Notes: generated from the letters alone by a model not told the origin. A stretch of 64,000 bases of DNA from CBDBND01 sp965207985 (GCA_965207985.1 CBDBND010000035.1:62001-126000); one strand, 5' to 3'. Positions 47,125 to 55,970 are shown, counted from the stretch's first letter. Program-made: numbers and translations.

Positions 47125-47214
47125 CTCACGGTCCCAGAACATGGCATCCCGTTCAGTGGTGGAAAGGACATCGACGCTGCGTTTGGTGAGCCTGATGGCT
47201 GAATTGGCCGACAT
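47125..47214 (-). pseudogene. Tyrosine integrase N-terminal fragment
   Basis: 30 residues on the minus strand (MSANSAIRLTKRSVDVLSTT, then ERDAMFWDRE) match the start of a DUF4102 integrase, exactly up to the point where VPGFGVRV would follow. That continuation occurs on the plus strand at 45075. The sequence after it on the minus strand is unrelated. Confidence 0.6.
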
Positions 47215-47564
47215 AGCATCCCTCTTCCGGCAATCCTTCTGGAACGCTTTCAACGCTTTCGCTTCCGAAAGCGTTCGGTCAAAGGGTGACGATGATGAGG
47301 ACGATGATGCCAACTTCGCGTTCTGCCGGGCTTCGGCCGGCTCCGCTCTGTGCCATCGTCCCCTCCATAACCGCGTGACCGAACGCTTTCTCGCTTCCTG
47401 CTGGAGCTATTGCGAATTGCGGAAGCAGATCGCAACCGACTGGTTCCATCTCAGAGCGCATTTCTGCACATCAGTGCCGCAGTTTCAAGGCACGATATAG
47501 GAAAGAATTTTATATTATGATAATAAAACCAAGGTATTAGTCGTCAATTGGCTTCATATGCCGC
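47215..47564. other. No gene recognised
   Basis: About 350 bp between the integrase fragment and the FkbM gene. Contains only short overlapping ORFs without recognisable products, and an AT-rich stretch at 47500-47540. Confidence 0.5.
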
Positions 47565-48239
47565 CTATGCGCCAAAGTCGTAAACATTACCCCATATATC
47601 GGCCGGGTTCATCACGTCTGTGGAATGATCTTCGACGCAAAGGTATTGCGGACGAAACCTGGTCCAATCGTTCGATTTTAAGACATCAAGATCCATCTCT
47701 TCGACATCGACGGACATGATGTCGATGACCTGTCCTGACTGAAAACGGGACTCAAGCACAGTGTCCAGCCGGGCGGTGGGTACTTGGGTTGGTGGACCGA
47801 AGGCATCGGGTATCTCTTCGCCGACTTCGAAGATCCGGCTCATGCCCGTATTCTCTTTGTGCTCTGCGAAATTGACCTCCTGCGACGTTTGCGTAATCGC
47901 CGCATGGACGAACGTGTCTCGCGGACGAAGGTCTTCAAATCCGGTTTTGAAAATTGGATTGGCATCGATGCAAAGGCCCGACCATCCGAAACAGTAAAAG
48001 AGATAGGTGTTGGAAGCGAGAAAAGGGTGGAACGAACCCACGTCGACATAACAACCCGCCTTTCCTGAAAGGAGCTTGCCATGAACTTTTTTTCGCAGGA
48101 TCAAGTCCTCACCGGACAACGAAAAAGAAAGGTTCAGGTAATCAAGCGCGAGCGCTTCAAACGATAAAGGGCCGGTTCTATGGTATTGGCCAATGCGCTT
48201 GAGCAATGCCTCCGCGTCTAGGTCATGCTCATAGGCCAT
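47565..48239 (-). CDS. FkbM-family methyltransferase (possibly 3'-truncated)
   Basis: 224 residues. The FkbM pattern is present: FSLSGEDLILRKKVHGKLLSGKAGCYVDVGSFHP (motif I), LCIDANP, FVHAAIT, RLDTVLESR and DIMSVDVEEMDLDVLKSNDW, with YLCVED near the end. FkbM enzymes O-methylate sugars, polyketides or lipids; substrate unknown. Homologues usually continue 20-30 residues beyond the last motif, whereas this ends at PADIWGNVYDFGA next to rearranged DNA, so its tail may be lost. Confidence 0.75.
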   Translation of the reverse strand: MAYEHDLDAEALLKRIGQYHRTGPLSFEALALDYLNLSFSLSGEDLILRKKVHGKLLSGKAGCYVDVGSFHPFLASNTYLFYCFGWSGLCIDANPIFKTGFEDLRPRDTFVHAAITQTSQEVNFAEHKENTGMSRIFEVGEEIPDAFGPPTQVPTARLDTVLESRFQSGQVIDIMSVDVEEMDLDVLKSNDWTRFRPQYLCVEDHSTDVMNPADIWGNVYDFGA

Positions 48240-48262
48240 GGGTTCGGTGCCGCTGATAATGT

Positions 48263-48745
48263 TTACAGCTGAGTAGGGTTGGGCGCGTCGCCGTAGACCT
48301 CTTTGGGATCGAAGGTCTTTTCGTCTTCCTTGAACTCGAGAATCTTAGCCGCGTCTTCGGCAGGAATGCCAGTGGGGATGGCACGGTAGAAGCACGACCG
48401 GTAGCCCACATGGCAACTGGCGCCCGAGCCGGCCACGTTCACCCTCAGCCAAACGGCATCCTGGTCGTCATCGATGCGCATCTCGACAATCTCTTGGGTG
48501 AGTCCCGATGTGGCGCCCTTGTGCCAGATGGCTTGGCGGCTGCGGCTCCAATAGTGGGCTTCGCCGGACTCGATAGTCTTGGCCAGCGCTTCTTCGTTCA
48601 TGTAGCCGTGCATCAGTAGCTCACCCGTCTCTGCGTCGGTGGTGACGACGGGAATGAGGCCGTTGGCGTCGAATTTAGGGGCCAGTTCGGCCCCTTCTTC
48701 CACCTGCTCGATGGATTTGCGTTCGGAAAAAGGAGAGTCGGTCAT
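48263..48745 (-). CDS. hisI: Phosphoribosyl-AMP cyclohydrolase
   Basis: 160 residues; third step of histidine synthesis. LMHGYMNEEALAKTIESGEAHYWSRSRQAIWHKGATSG, MRIDDDQDAVWLRV (Asp metal ligands) and ASCHVGYRSCFYR (Cys ligands) are the family signatures. Single-domain form without HisE. Isolated from other his genes here; divergent from cysS. Confidence 0.95.
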   Translation of the reverse strand: MTDSPFSERKSIEQVEEGAELAPKFDANGLIPVVTTDAETGELLMHGYMNEEALAKTIESGEAHYWSRSRQAIWHKGATSGLTQEIVEMRIDDDQDAVWLRVNVAGSGASCHVGYRSCFYRAIPTGIPAEDAAKILEFKEDEKTFDPKEVYGDAPNPTQL

Positions 48746-48912
48746 GGGTATGCTCCGCTTTCAGGCGGCTCTGTGCCCCGCGAAAGGGGTGCTGTCAAGG
48801 ATTTCACAAACTGTGGTTTCAAGGGCTTCACCCTATATGGGGTACCCTTAGCGCCGGACCAACCCATTCCCGGGGTGGAGACCCGCCCCGATTTCCGCTA
48901 CACCCCGGGACC

Positions 48913-50289
48913 ATGACGGATTTGGTTCTCTACAACACGCTGACCAAAGAGAAAGCACCCTTTGTCCCCGGCGACCCCGAGCGGGTGACCATGTATGTGT
49001 GCGGCAACACGGTCTACAACTTTGCTCACATCGGCAATGCGCGGCCAACGGTCGTGTTTGACGTGCTGTACCGGTTGCTGCGCCGCCTCTTCGGCACGGA
49101 CAACGTGCTCTACGCCCGTAATGTCACCGACGTCGATGACAAGATTAACGCGGCGGCCAAAGAGCAGGGTGTGGATATCTCGGTGATCACGGATCGCTTT
49201 ACCGCTGCCTTTAACGAGGACATCGGCGCACTCGGCGTTTTCGCACCAAATTTCGAACCAAAGGCCACCGAGCACATACTAGATATCGTTTCAATGATTG
49301 AACGATTGATCGAAACCGGACATGCCTATGAAGCGGAGGGTCATGTGCTGTTCAGTGTGCCCTCGTTCGATACTTACGGGCAATTGTCCAACCGCAACCG
49401 GGAGGACATGATTGCCGGGGCGCGTGTGGAAGTCGCACCTTACAAAAAAGACCCTGCAGATTTTGTTCTTTGGAAACCCTCATCCGATGACTTACCCGGA
49501 TGGGACAGCACGTGGGGCCGGGGGCGGCCGGGGTGGCATATCGAATGCTCAGCCATGATCGAAAAGCATCTCGGTGAGACCGTAGATATTCATGGCGGCG
49601 GAAACGATCTTATTTTTCCTCACCATGAAAATGAAATCGCCCAAAGTTGCTGCAGTCATAGCGGCGCAGAATTGGCACGCGTATGGATGCACAACGGTAT
49701 GCTGGAATTGGACAGCGAGAAAATGTCCAAGTCTGTAGGCAATGTTTGGCTAGTGCGGGACCTGCTCAAGAATTATCCATCGGAAGCGATCCGCCTGGCT
49801 TTGTTGACAGCACATTATCGTCAACCGCTGGACTGGTCAGACGATGTACTTATGCAAAGCAAAAACACTTTGGATCGACTTTACGGTACGCTCGATGCGC
49901 TCAGCGACATTGATGCCGAACACCAAGACCCACCGGATGCGTTTATCGCCGCGCTGGCGGACGATTTGAATACGCCGAAAGCTCTAGCGGAACTCTCCAC
50001 ATTGGCAAAAGCGGCCAACACGGCTCAATCTATAGACGATAAAGCACGCCTCAAAGGTGAGCTCTTAGCGTCGGGAGCTCTACTCGGCCTGTTGCAGGAC
50101 AATCCTTCAATTTGGCTTCAAGGAGATAGCGACGACGCGGCTGAGATCGAAGGCTTGATCGATGCCCGCAATGCAGCGCGCGCCAACAAAGACTTTGCCG
50201 AGGCGGACCGCATTCGTGACGACCTGGCGGCGCGCGGTATCACGCTGGAAGACGGCGCCGACGGCACCAAGTGGCGGCGTAGCGGTTAG
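48913..50289 (+). CDS. cysS: Cysteinyl-tRNA synthetase
   Basis: 458 residues. The HIGH-type motif is in YVCGNTVYNFAHIGNARP (the more usual start is CGPTVY; Pro is Asn here), the zinc/ATP region ECSAMIEKHLG and HGGGNDLIFPHHENEIAQS follow, and KMSKSVGN is the KMSKS loop. C-terminal helical anticodon-binding part ends DGTKWRR. The argE start lies 2 bp after the stop. Confidence 0.96.
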   Translation: MTDLVLYNTLTKEKAPFVPGDPERVTMYVCGNTVYNFAHIGNARPTVVFDVLYRLLRRLFGTDNVLYARNVTDVDDKINAAAKEQGVDISVITDRFTAAFNEDIGALGVFAPNFEPKATEHILDIVSMIERLIETGHAYEAEGHVLFSVPSFDTYGQLSNRNREDMIAGARVEVAPYKKDPADFVLWKPSSDDLPGWDSTWGRGRPGWHIECSAMIEKHLGETVDIHGGGNDLIFPHHENEIAQSCCSHSGAELARVWMHNGMLELDSEKMSKSVGNVWLVRDLLKNYPSEAIRLALLTAHYRQPLDWSDDVLMQSKNTLDRLYGTLDALSDIDAEHQDPPDAFIAALADDLNTPKALAELSTLAKAANTAQSIDDKARLKGELLASGALLGLLQDNPSIWLQGDSDDAAEIEGLIDARNAARANKDFAEADRIRDDLAARGITLEDGADGTKWRRSG

Positions 50290-50291
50290 CC

Positions 50292-51452
50292 ATGACCTCC
50301 GCCACCGACACCCGCGCCGAACTGGCCCGCCTGGTCGCCTTCCCCACCGTGTCACGGAACACAAACCTCGATCTCATCACATACGTTCAGGAACGTCTCA
50401 ACGAATACGGCATTGAGTCCCGTCTCGTGCCCAACGAGGAAGGCAACAAAGCCAACTTACTGGCGACCATTGGCCCCATGGTGGAAGGCGGCATTGTGCT
50501 GTCGGGACACACCGACGTTGTGCCTGTGGATGGGCAGGACTGGCACACCGATCCTTTCTCTCTCGTCGAGCGGGACGGCAAGCTGTTCGGCCGGGGTACC
50601 TGTGACATGAAATGTTTTCTCGCCGCCGCCATGGCCGCCCTGCCCGACATTGTCGCGGCCGATCTGCCGGTGCCGGTCCATTTCGCTTTTTCCTACGACG
50701 AAGAAGTGGGCTGCGCCGGCGTGCCCTCTCTTATTCGATTGTTGCGCAAGGAATTGCCCACGCCCCGCGCCGTTATTGTCGGCGAACCGACGGACATGAA
50801 GGTGGTCACGGCCCACAAAGGGGTTACCGCCGTCAGCGCCACCATTACCGGTAAGGAAGCCCATTCCTCGCAAACGCAGATGGGATACAGCGCCGTCATG
50901 GCGGCGGGAAAACTCATCGAGTTCATTGCCGGGATGACAAACCAAAACGCTGAAAGCGTGAACACGGACCCGCGTTTTGAGCCGGACCACACCACCATGA
51001 CCGTCAACATGATCGAAGGCGGCACGGCCCTGAACATTTTGGCCGGACAGTGCCGTTTGATGTGGGACATCCGTTCTCTCCCTGGTGATGACCCGCAAAC
51101 ATACGTGGACCGTTTTCAAGCGTTTTGTGAGGACACGGTGTTGCCGGACATGCACAAGACGGCGCCGTATAGCGACATCGTCATTGAGGTGCGGGCAGGA
51201 ACGCCGGCGTTAGAGTTCGAACAGGATTCGGAAGCCGAACGGCTCTGCCGCCAGCTTACCGGAGACAATGCGGAGCGGGCGGTCAGTTTTGCCGCCGAGG
51301 CGGGGCAATTTCAGGAAGCCGGGCTTTCCACAGTCATCTGCGGCCCCGGCTCCATCGCCCAGGCCCATCAACCCAACGAATTCATTACCTTAGAGCAGGT
51401 TGAGTTGGGCACTCGCTTCATGGCCGACTTGATCGAAAAGCTAGCCCCTTAA
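50292..51452 (+). CDS. argE: Acetylornithine deacetylase
   Basis: 386-residue M20 metallopeptidase-family enzyme; deacetylates N-acetylornithine in arginine synthesis. Metal-site segments VLSGHTDVVPVDGQDW, RGTCDMKCFLA and AFSYDEEVGCAGVPSL, and the dimerisation domain with AHKGVTAVSATITGKEAHSS, are present; CGPGSIAQAHQPNEF holds the last His. Essentially contiguous with cysS, so likely co-transcribed. Confidence 0.92.
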   Translation: MTSATDTRAELARLVAFPTVSRNTNLDLITYVQERLNEYGIESRLVPNEEGNKANLLATIGPMVEGGIVLSGHTDVVPVDGQDWHTDPFSLVERDGKLFGRGTCDMKCFLAAAMAALPDIVAADLPVPVHFAFSYDEEVGCAGVPSLIRLLRKELPTPRAVIVGEPTDMKVVTAHKGVTAVSATITGKEAHSSQTQMGYSAVMAAGKLIEFIAGMTNQNAESVNTDPRFEPDHTTMTVNMIEGGTALNILAGQCRLMWDIRSLPGDDPQTYVDRFQAFCEDTVLPDMHKTAPYSDIVIEVRAGTPALEFEQDSEAERLCRQLTGDNAERAVSFAAEAGQFQEAGLSTVICGPGSIAQAHQPNEFITLEQVELGTRFMADLIEKLAP

Positions 51453-51509
51453 ACGCTTCCAAGGTTTAGACTAGGGGCTATCGGACAACCTCCGCATGGG
51501 AGAAATGGA

Positions 51510-52938
51510 ATGGACGCCTCCCACCCCCGATGTTCGGAGGCCGGAGGTTTAGGTGGACCCTCGCGGGCCAACGGCATCAATGTGCCAATGGGCGAAGAGC
51601 AAGCTCTTTGCAGGCAAACCGGAGGGTCCGAAATGAAGACTAACAGAACCGTCGTCGGGGTGGATACGGCGAAGCGAGTGTTCCAGTTGCACTGGGTGGA
51701 CATGGAGACCGGCGAGATCGTGGCTCTGAAGCTGACACGAAAGAAGTTCCTCGCGCACTTCGCCAACCGCGCGCCGTGCGTGGTCGCGATGGAGGCGTGC
51801 GGCGGCTCGCAGCATTGGGCGCGTGAGCTTCGGGAGTTCGGCCACGATCCGTGGCTGTTGCCCGCCAAGGCGGTGAAGCCTTTCGCGACCGGCAACAAGA
51901 GCGACGCGCACGACGCGCTGGCGATCTGGACCGCGGCGCAGATGCCAGGCATCAAGACCGTTGCCGTGAAGAGCGAGGAGCAGCAGGCGATCCTGGCGCT
52001 TCACCGGATGCGCCAGCAGCTTGTGAAGTTCCGCACCGCGCAGATCAACGGGCTGCGCGGCCTGCTGACGGAATACGGCGAGGTGATGCCGCAGGGCCGG
52101 GCGGGGATGTGCAAGGCAATGCCTGATGCCTTCGCCCGGGTCTCGGAGCGTCTGCCGGCGATGGTGATCGACACGCTTCGCGAGCAGTGGGCGCGGATCG
52201 CCCGTCTCGATGAGGAGATCGGCGAGATCGAGCGGCGGCTCGGGGTGTGGCACCGCGGCAATGCCGACAGCAGGCGGATCGCGGAGATCCCCGGCGTCGG
52301 CGTGCTGACGGCGTCGGCCGTGGTCGCCGCGATGGGCGATCCGGCGGCCTTCCGGTCGGGCCGCGAGTTCGCCGCCTGGCTCGGCCTGGTGCCGCGCCAC
52401 GACGGCACCGGAGGGCGGGTCCGCATGCTTGGCATCTCCAAGCGCGGGGACAGGTATCTCCGGACACTGCTGATCCATGGCGCCCGCGCCGTGCTCACCA
52501 ACGACAAGTCGCCGCCCGAATGGGCTGTGCGCCTTGCCGAGCGGCGGCCGTTCAACGTTGCCACTGTGGCGCTGGCCAACAAGACGGCGCGCACGATCTG
52601 GGCCCTTCTGGCCCATGATCGGGCGTACCAGGCGGACTTCGTCAGCCAGCCGGCATAGCCGCGGCTGACGAGGGAAAGAACGACGAACCGAACTAGGAGG
52701 TGGCCGCTGAAAGGTTGCGCAAGGCACGACAAGGAGTGATGGCATACAGGTCGGACCGCGATCCGCTAAGCCTGAATGTTCGGTGGGGCGAGAAGCCCAC
52801 AGGAGAAATGAGGCGCGGATCGGCAGATTCCATCAGGGCCAGCGGGCACCAGGTCCCGCATCAACAGGCCGGATACAAAACTGCAATCTGCCTGCCCGTC
52901 ACACCCAAATCGGTCCTTGCGTCCCGGGAGGCGTCCAT
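51510..52938 (+). mobile_element. IS110-family element (IS1111-like)
   Basis: Inverted 13-bp repeats ATGGACGCCTCCC (51510-51522) and its complement (52926-52938) flank a DEDD transposase gene. IS1111-group elements have sub-terminal repeats, so the true ends may lie a few bases outside. It is inserted between argE and the thioredoxin-like gene, with its right repeat 10 bp before that gene's ATG. Confidence 0.8.
51633..52658 (+). CDS. IS110-family transposase
   Basis: 341 residues from ATG 51633, preceded by a GGAGGG site. The N-terminal RuvC-like DEDD domain begins VVGVDTAKRVFQLHWVD, with VAMEACGGSQHWARELREFGHDPWLL and NKSDAHDALAIW giving the acidic residues. The C-terminal transposase-20 domain contains IPGVGVLTASAVVAAMGDP and FAAWLGLVPRHDGTGG, with the conserved Ser region at LGISKRGDRYLRTLL. 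Complete. Confidence 0.93.
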   Translation: MKTNRTVVGVDTAKRVFQLHWVDMETGEIVALKLTRKKFLAHFANRAPCVVAMEACGGSQHWARELREFGHDPWLLPAKAVKPFATGNKSDAHDALAIWTAAQMPGIKTVAVKSEEQQAILALHRMRQQLVKFRTAQINGLRGLLTEYGEVMPQGRAGMCKAMPDAFARVSERLPAMVIDTLREQWARIARLDEEIGEIERRLGVWHRGNADSRRIAEIPGVGVLTASAVVAAMGDPAAFRSGREFAAWLGLVPRHDGTGGRVRMLGISKRGDRYLRTLLIHGARAVLTNDKSPPEWAVRLAERRPFNVATVALANKTARTIWALLAHDRAYQADFVSQPA

Positions 52939-52948
52939 ACAACGGAAC

Positions 52949-54196
52949 ATGAGATCAGTCATCAGTTTGACCCTGGGCGTCCTGCTGGCGTTCGGCGGTG
53001 TCGCAACAGCAGCGGATAAATCTTTAGAAGTGCGTGCCGGCGACTGGCGTTTCGCTTTTGACACGCCGTTGGGTGAAATGCCTTTCAACGTGGAACTCAC
53101 CCAAAGGGGTGACACCTGGCAAGCGGCTTTCATCAACGGCCCGGAACGTATGGAGGCGGAAGTCACCCAGGTGTTCGGCAATTCCCTGGTGATCGAATTT
53201 CCCTCCTATGGCTCCAGCGTCTCCGGGGCCATGGTCACGCCGTCGAAAATGCAGGGTGTGGTACGGCTCAAACGCCGGGACGGACCGGCCGTGGTGCCGT
53301 TCACCGCCACCCATGGCCAGAGCCATCGGTTCTTCGTCGATGCAAGTGCGGCCGATGCGGATGTGGATGGCCGCTGGGAATTGACCTCCCGCTCGAGCTT
53401 CAGCACAGAGGCGCGCACCGGACTGCTGGAACTTTCTCAGGACGGCGCCGAGGTTACCGGCACATCCATGCATACCACCGGCGATTCCCGTTTCCTCAAC
53501 GGCGTGTTGCGCGGCAACGAACTGTATATGTCCACCTTTGACGGCGGCACAGGTTCGTTTTGGCGGGGCACGTTAAATGACGACGGCACTTTTACCGGTC
53601 AATCCTATTCATTGGTGGGCCGCATGGTCACCGATTGGTCCGCCAAACGCGATTCATCGGCGGAGCTCGCTGATCCGACCAAGCTGACCTACCTCAAAGA
53701 AGGCTACGACCGCTTTGATTTCTCCTTCCCCGATCTTGACGGCAACATGGTGTCGCTGTCCGACGAACGGTTCCGCAATAAAGTGGTGGTGATCGCCATC
53801 GGTGGCAGCTGGTGCCCCACCTGTCATGACGAGACCACGTTCTTCTCGCCCTATTTCAATGAGAACAAGCACCGGGGCCTGGAAGCTGTCGGTTTGATGT
53901 ACGAATATTCGCCGGACTTTGAAGAAGCGGCCAAAGCCTGTCGTAATTACGAACGGCGGTACGACATTCAATATCCCATGCTCATCGCCGGCACCGCCGA
54001 CAAGGAAGCGGCAGGACGGACCCTGCCCATGATCAACGCCGTACTGGTCTATCCCACCATGATCTTCGTTGATCGGCGTGGTGAGGTGCGCCACATCCAC
54101 ACCGGCTTCCCCGGCCCCGCCACGGGCGAGCACCACGAGGAATTCAAACAGGAATTCTACAAGTTGATGGACGAACTGCTGGCAGACGAGATTTAA
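52949..54196 (+). CDS. Secreted thioredoxin-fold protein with N-terminal beta domain
   Basis: 415 residues from ATG 52949. Sec signal (VISLTLGVLLAFGGVATAAD). Residues 25-235 form a beta-rich domain (DWRFAFDTPLGEMPFNVELT, WRGTLNDDGTFTGQSYSL) of unknown role. The C-terminal 160 residues are a TlpA/ResA-like peroxiredoxin/thioredoxin domain: YDRFDFSFPDLDGNMVSLSDERFRNKVVVIAIGG, then WCPTC with Cys289 and Cys292, and TMIFVDRRGEVRHIHTGF. Likely a periplasmic thiol reductase or cytochrome/metal-site maturation factor. The IS110 element ends 10 bp before the start and probably removed or altered its promoter. Confidence 0.8.
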   Translation: MRSVISLTLGVLLAFGGVATAADKSLEVRAGDWRFAFDTPLGEMPFNVELTQRGDTWQAAFINGPERMEAEVTQVFGNSLVIEFPSYGSSVSGAMVTPSKMQGVVRLKRRDGPAVVPFTATHGQSHRFFVDASAADADVDGRWELTSRSSFSTEARTGLLELSQDGAEVTGTSMHTTGDSRFLNGVLRGNELYMSTFDGGTGSFWRGTLNDDGTFTGQSYSLVGRMVTDWSAKRDSSAELADPTKLTYLKEGYDRFDFSFPDLDGNMVSLSDERFRNKVVVIAIGGSWCPTCHDETTFFSPYFNENKHRGLEAVGLMYEYSPDFEEAAKACRNYERRYDIQYPMLIAGTADKEAAGRTLPMINAVLVYPTMIFVDRRGEVRHIHTGFPGPATGEHHEEFKQEFYKLMDELLADEI

Positions 54197-54212
54197 GGCC
54201 AATCAAAAAAAG

Positions 54213-54241
54213 AAACGGCGCGGACATTGTCCACGCCGTTT
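54213..54241. terminator. Bidirectional intrinsic terminator, thioredoxin-like / methyltransferase
   Basis: 13-bp stem (AAACGGCGCGGAC and the complement of GTCCACGCCGTTT, one mismatch), three-base loop, A-run before and T-run after. Lies between two convergent stop codons and suits both. Confidence 0.85.
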
Positions 54242-54264
54242 TTATTTGAACTGTACGTTCGTAC

Positions 54265-55464
54265 CTAGGCCGGCTTCGTGCCCAGGACGTTTTGGCGGTG
54301 ACGCCAGCCTGGCGGGCCATCGTCTTGCACCTCAAACCCAACTTTGCGCATCTCGCCGTTGAAGTCGACGGACGAATAGTCGGGACGCCAGACCTCTTCG
54401 TTCCAGCGGTGATCCCGCCAACTGCCCAGCTTGCCGAAGTTGTCGCGGCGACGTCTGCGAGCCGTATTCCCGGTCTCGAAATCGAGTGGGAAGTAAACTC
54501 CACCCGGCCGCAAGACGCGGAAGGTCTCGGCGATGATTTCCTTGGTTTTCTCCGCCGTCACTTCATGGTGCAGGATGTACGACGTGACGATATCGAAATG
54601 GTTGTCGGGGAACCTGCAATCTTCGGCCAGAGCCTGGCGGAAGTTGGCACCGACACTGAGATCGACGGCCCGCATGTGGGAATAGCGAACCATAGGGCCG
54701 CCCACATCGATGCCCCAAACCTCAGCGTCGGGGAAGCGTTCCTTCAACGCCACCGTCAACTGACCGCAGCTGCAGCCTTGGTCGAGAATACGCAGCACCT
54801 TGCCGTCCTTCGGGGTCGGCATTTGCTTGGCAAGATTGCGGTGGATCTCGTCCTGATAGTTGGCGGCGCGATAGAAGTTATTGGTACCGTAATGATAAAT
54901 GTGGCCGGCAAACGGATCGCCCACATAACCGCCGGGCTGAATGTGGATTTCGTACTTGGTGTACTCGGGAATGTGCATGTCCGGGTTCAACTCAAGCTTG
55001 CCCGGACCCATGGTGTCGGTTGCTTCCATTTCGGCCAAATAGACATCGGCGTTTTCATGGAAGTGTTTTTGCAACGCTGTCCACATCAGCTGTTGGCCGC
55101 TGGTGCGCAGGCGCGCCATGGAGCCAAGCAGCGGATCGTCTTCCACATGGGGGAAGATGTCTGCGAGGTCGTGATCCTGTTTAGGATCCAAGCCACCTTC
55201 TTCCAACAACCGATCAAAGCGGGCACGGGACGGCCGGAAACCTTTGGCCGACCAAATGCGCAAACCGGTAAGCAGGTCGTCATAGCTTTCCAGATCGAGT
55301 CTGGGGACACGCTCCAAACGGTCGTTGGTACCGCGGGGCTCGTAGTCGCCTTTGAAGGTCGACATGGGCGCGGGTTTTGCGTTCGCGGACTTGGTCCCGA
55401 ACACGGCACCGACGGCTGACGTCACAGCAGCCGCGGCGCCGAAGAGAGTGCGACGATCAATCAT
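54265..55464 (-). CDS. Exported (Tat) SAM-type methyltransferase, copy B
   Basis: 399 residues. MIDRRTLFGAAAAVTSAVGAV with cleavage likely after KSANA is a Tat-type signal. The domain order equals copy A (18185-19390): a helical region, the shared QPGGYVGDPFAG (176-187), then the methyltransferase fold with VWGIDVGGPMVRYSHMRAV, FDIVTSYILHHEV and LRPGGVYFPLDFETG. Motif I is altered to DQGCSCG (228-234), losing the middle Gly and gaining two Cys; copy A has DVGTGSG. SAM binding may therefore differ. Downstream of the small partner gene by 29 bp, and probably one operon with it. Confidence 0.8.
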   Translation of the reverse strand: MIDRRTLFGAAAAVTSAVGAVFGTKSANAKPAPMSTFKGDYEPRGTNDRLERVPRLDLESYDDLLTGLRIWSAKGFRPSRARFDRLLEEGGLDPKQDHDLADIFPHVEDDPLLGSMARLRTSGQQLMWTALQKHFHENADVYLAEMEATDTMGPGKLELNPDMHIPEYTKYEIHIQPGGYVGDPFAGHIYHYGTNNFYRAANYQDEIHRNLAKQMPTPKDGKVLRILDQGCSCGQLTVALKERFPDAEVWGIDVGGPMVRYSHMRAVDLSVGANFRQALAEDCRFPDNHFDIVTSYILHHEVTAEKTKEIIAETFRVLRPGGVYFPLDFETGNTARRRRRDNFGKLGSWRDHRWNEEVWRPDYSSVDFNGEMRKVGFEVQDDGPPGWRHRQNVLGTKPA

Positions 55465-55493
55465 GGTTGATCTCCTTAATAACGGCTAATGGA

Positions 55494-55844
55494 CTACTTG
55501 TTTTCCCGCTGGAAGGCGGCGGAGACGGGGAGGTCACCTTCGCGCAGAAGCGGCGAGTAAGTCAGATCGATGAACCGGTCCCGGTCCTTCTGCCACTCGG
55601 CTTCCTGTTCGGCGGTCGGCATGTACTGCTCGATCATCGCATTGGTGATCCCTTTCTCTTCCAAAAGGGCTTCCACCACCTTCATCCGGCGGCGGTTCGA
55701 CCAAACCTCAGCCCCTAGGGCGATCAGGCTGGTCATCATGTTGTCGAGGATCGGGTTGCCTAAAAACACCGCCCGCTCAACATCGGACGGAATAAAGTCG
55801 GACGCATAGGTCGGACGGTCGGTCTTCAAGTCTGTGGTGGCCAT
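55494..55844 (-). CDS. Small partner protein B (paralogue of 16340-16660)
   Basis: 116 residues, no signal peptide. Not a family I can name. Shares with copy A the order DNMMTSLIALGAEVW, a helix with VVEALLEEKG, NAMIEQYMPTAEQEAEW and a C-terminal helix. First gene of a two-gene leftward operon with the exported methyltransferase, facing the LytTR gene across a palindromic region. A chaperone, subunit or regulator role for the methyltransferase is inference from repeated linkage. Confidence 0.75.
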   Translation of the reverse strand: MATTDLKTDRPTYASDFIPSDVERAVFLGNPILDNMMTSLIALGAEVWSNRRRMKVVEALLEEKGITNAMIEQYMPTAEQEAEWQKDRDRFIDLTYSPLLREGDLPVSAAFQRENK

Positions 55845-55970
55845 GGTTGTGGCTCCTCCCTGTGGTGTGCCTCTGATCCGGAAAATCCCCGGAACGACCT
55901 CATCAAAACGCCTTCCCGGTCTACCGGAGCCACCTCTTTTTCGAAAGGGTGATTCCCAAGGCGAACGGAA

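Noticed and set aside
51549..52745. 398-codon open frame on the minus strand
   Set aside because: It lies antisense to the IS110 transposase gene, which has clear DEDD motifs; the reverse frame is a by-product of high GC codon use.
54292..55419. 375-codon open frame on the plus strand
   Set aside because: Antisense to the exported methyltransferase; composition fits a shadow frame.
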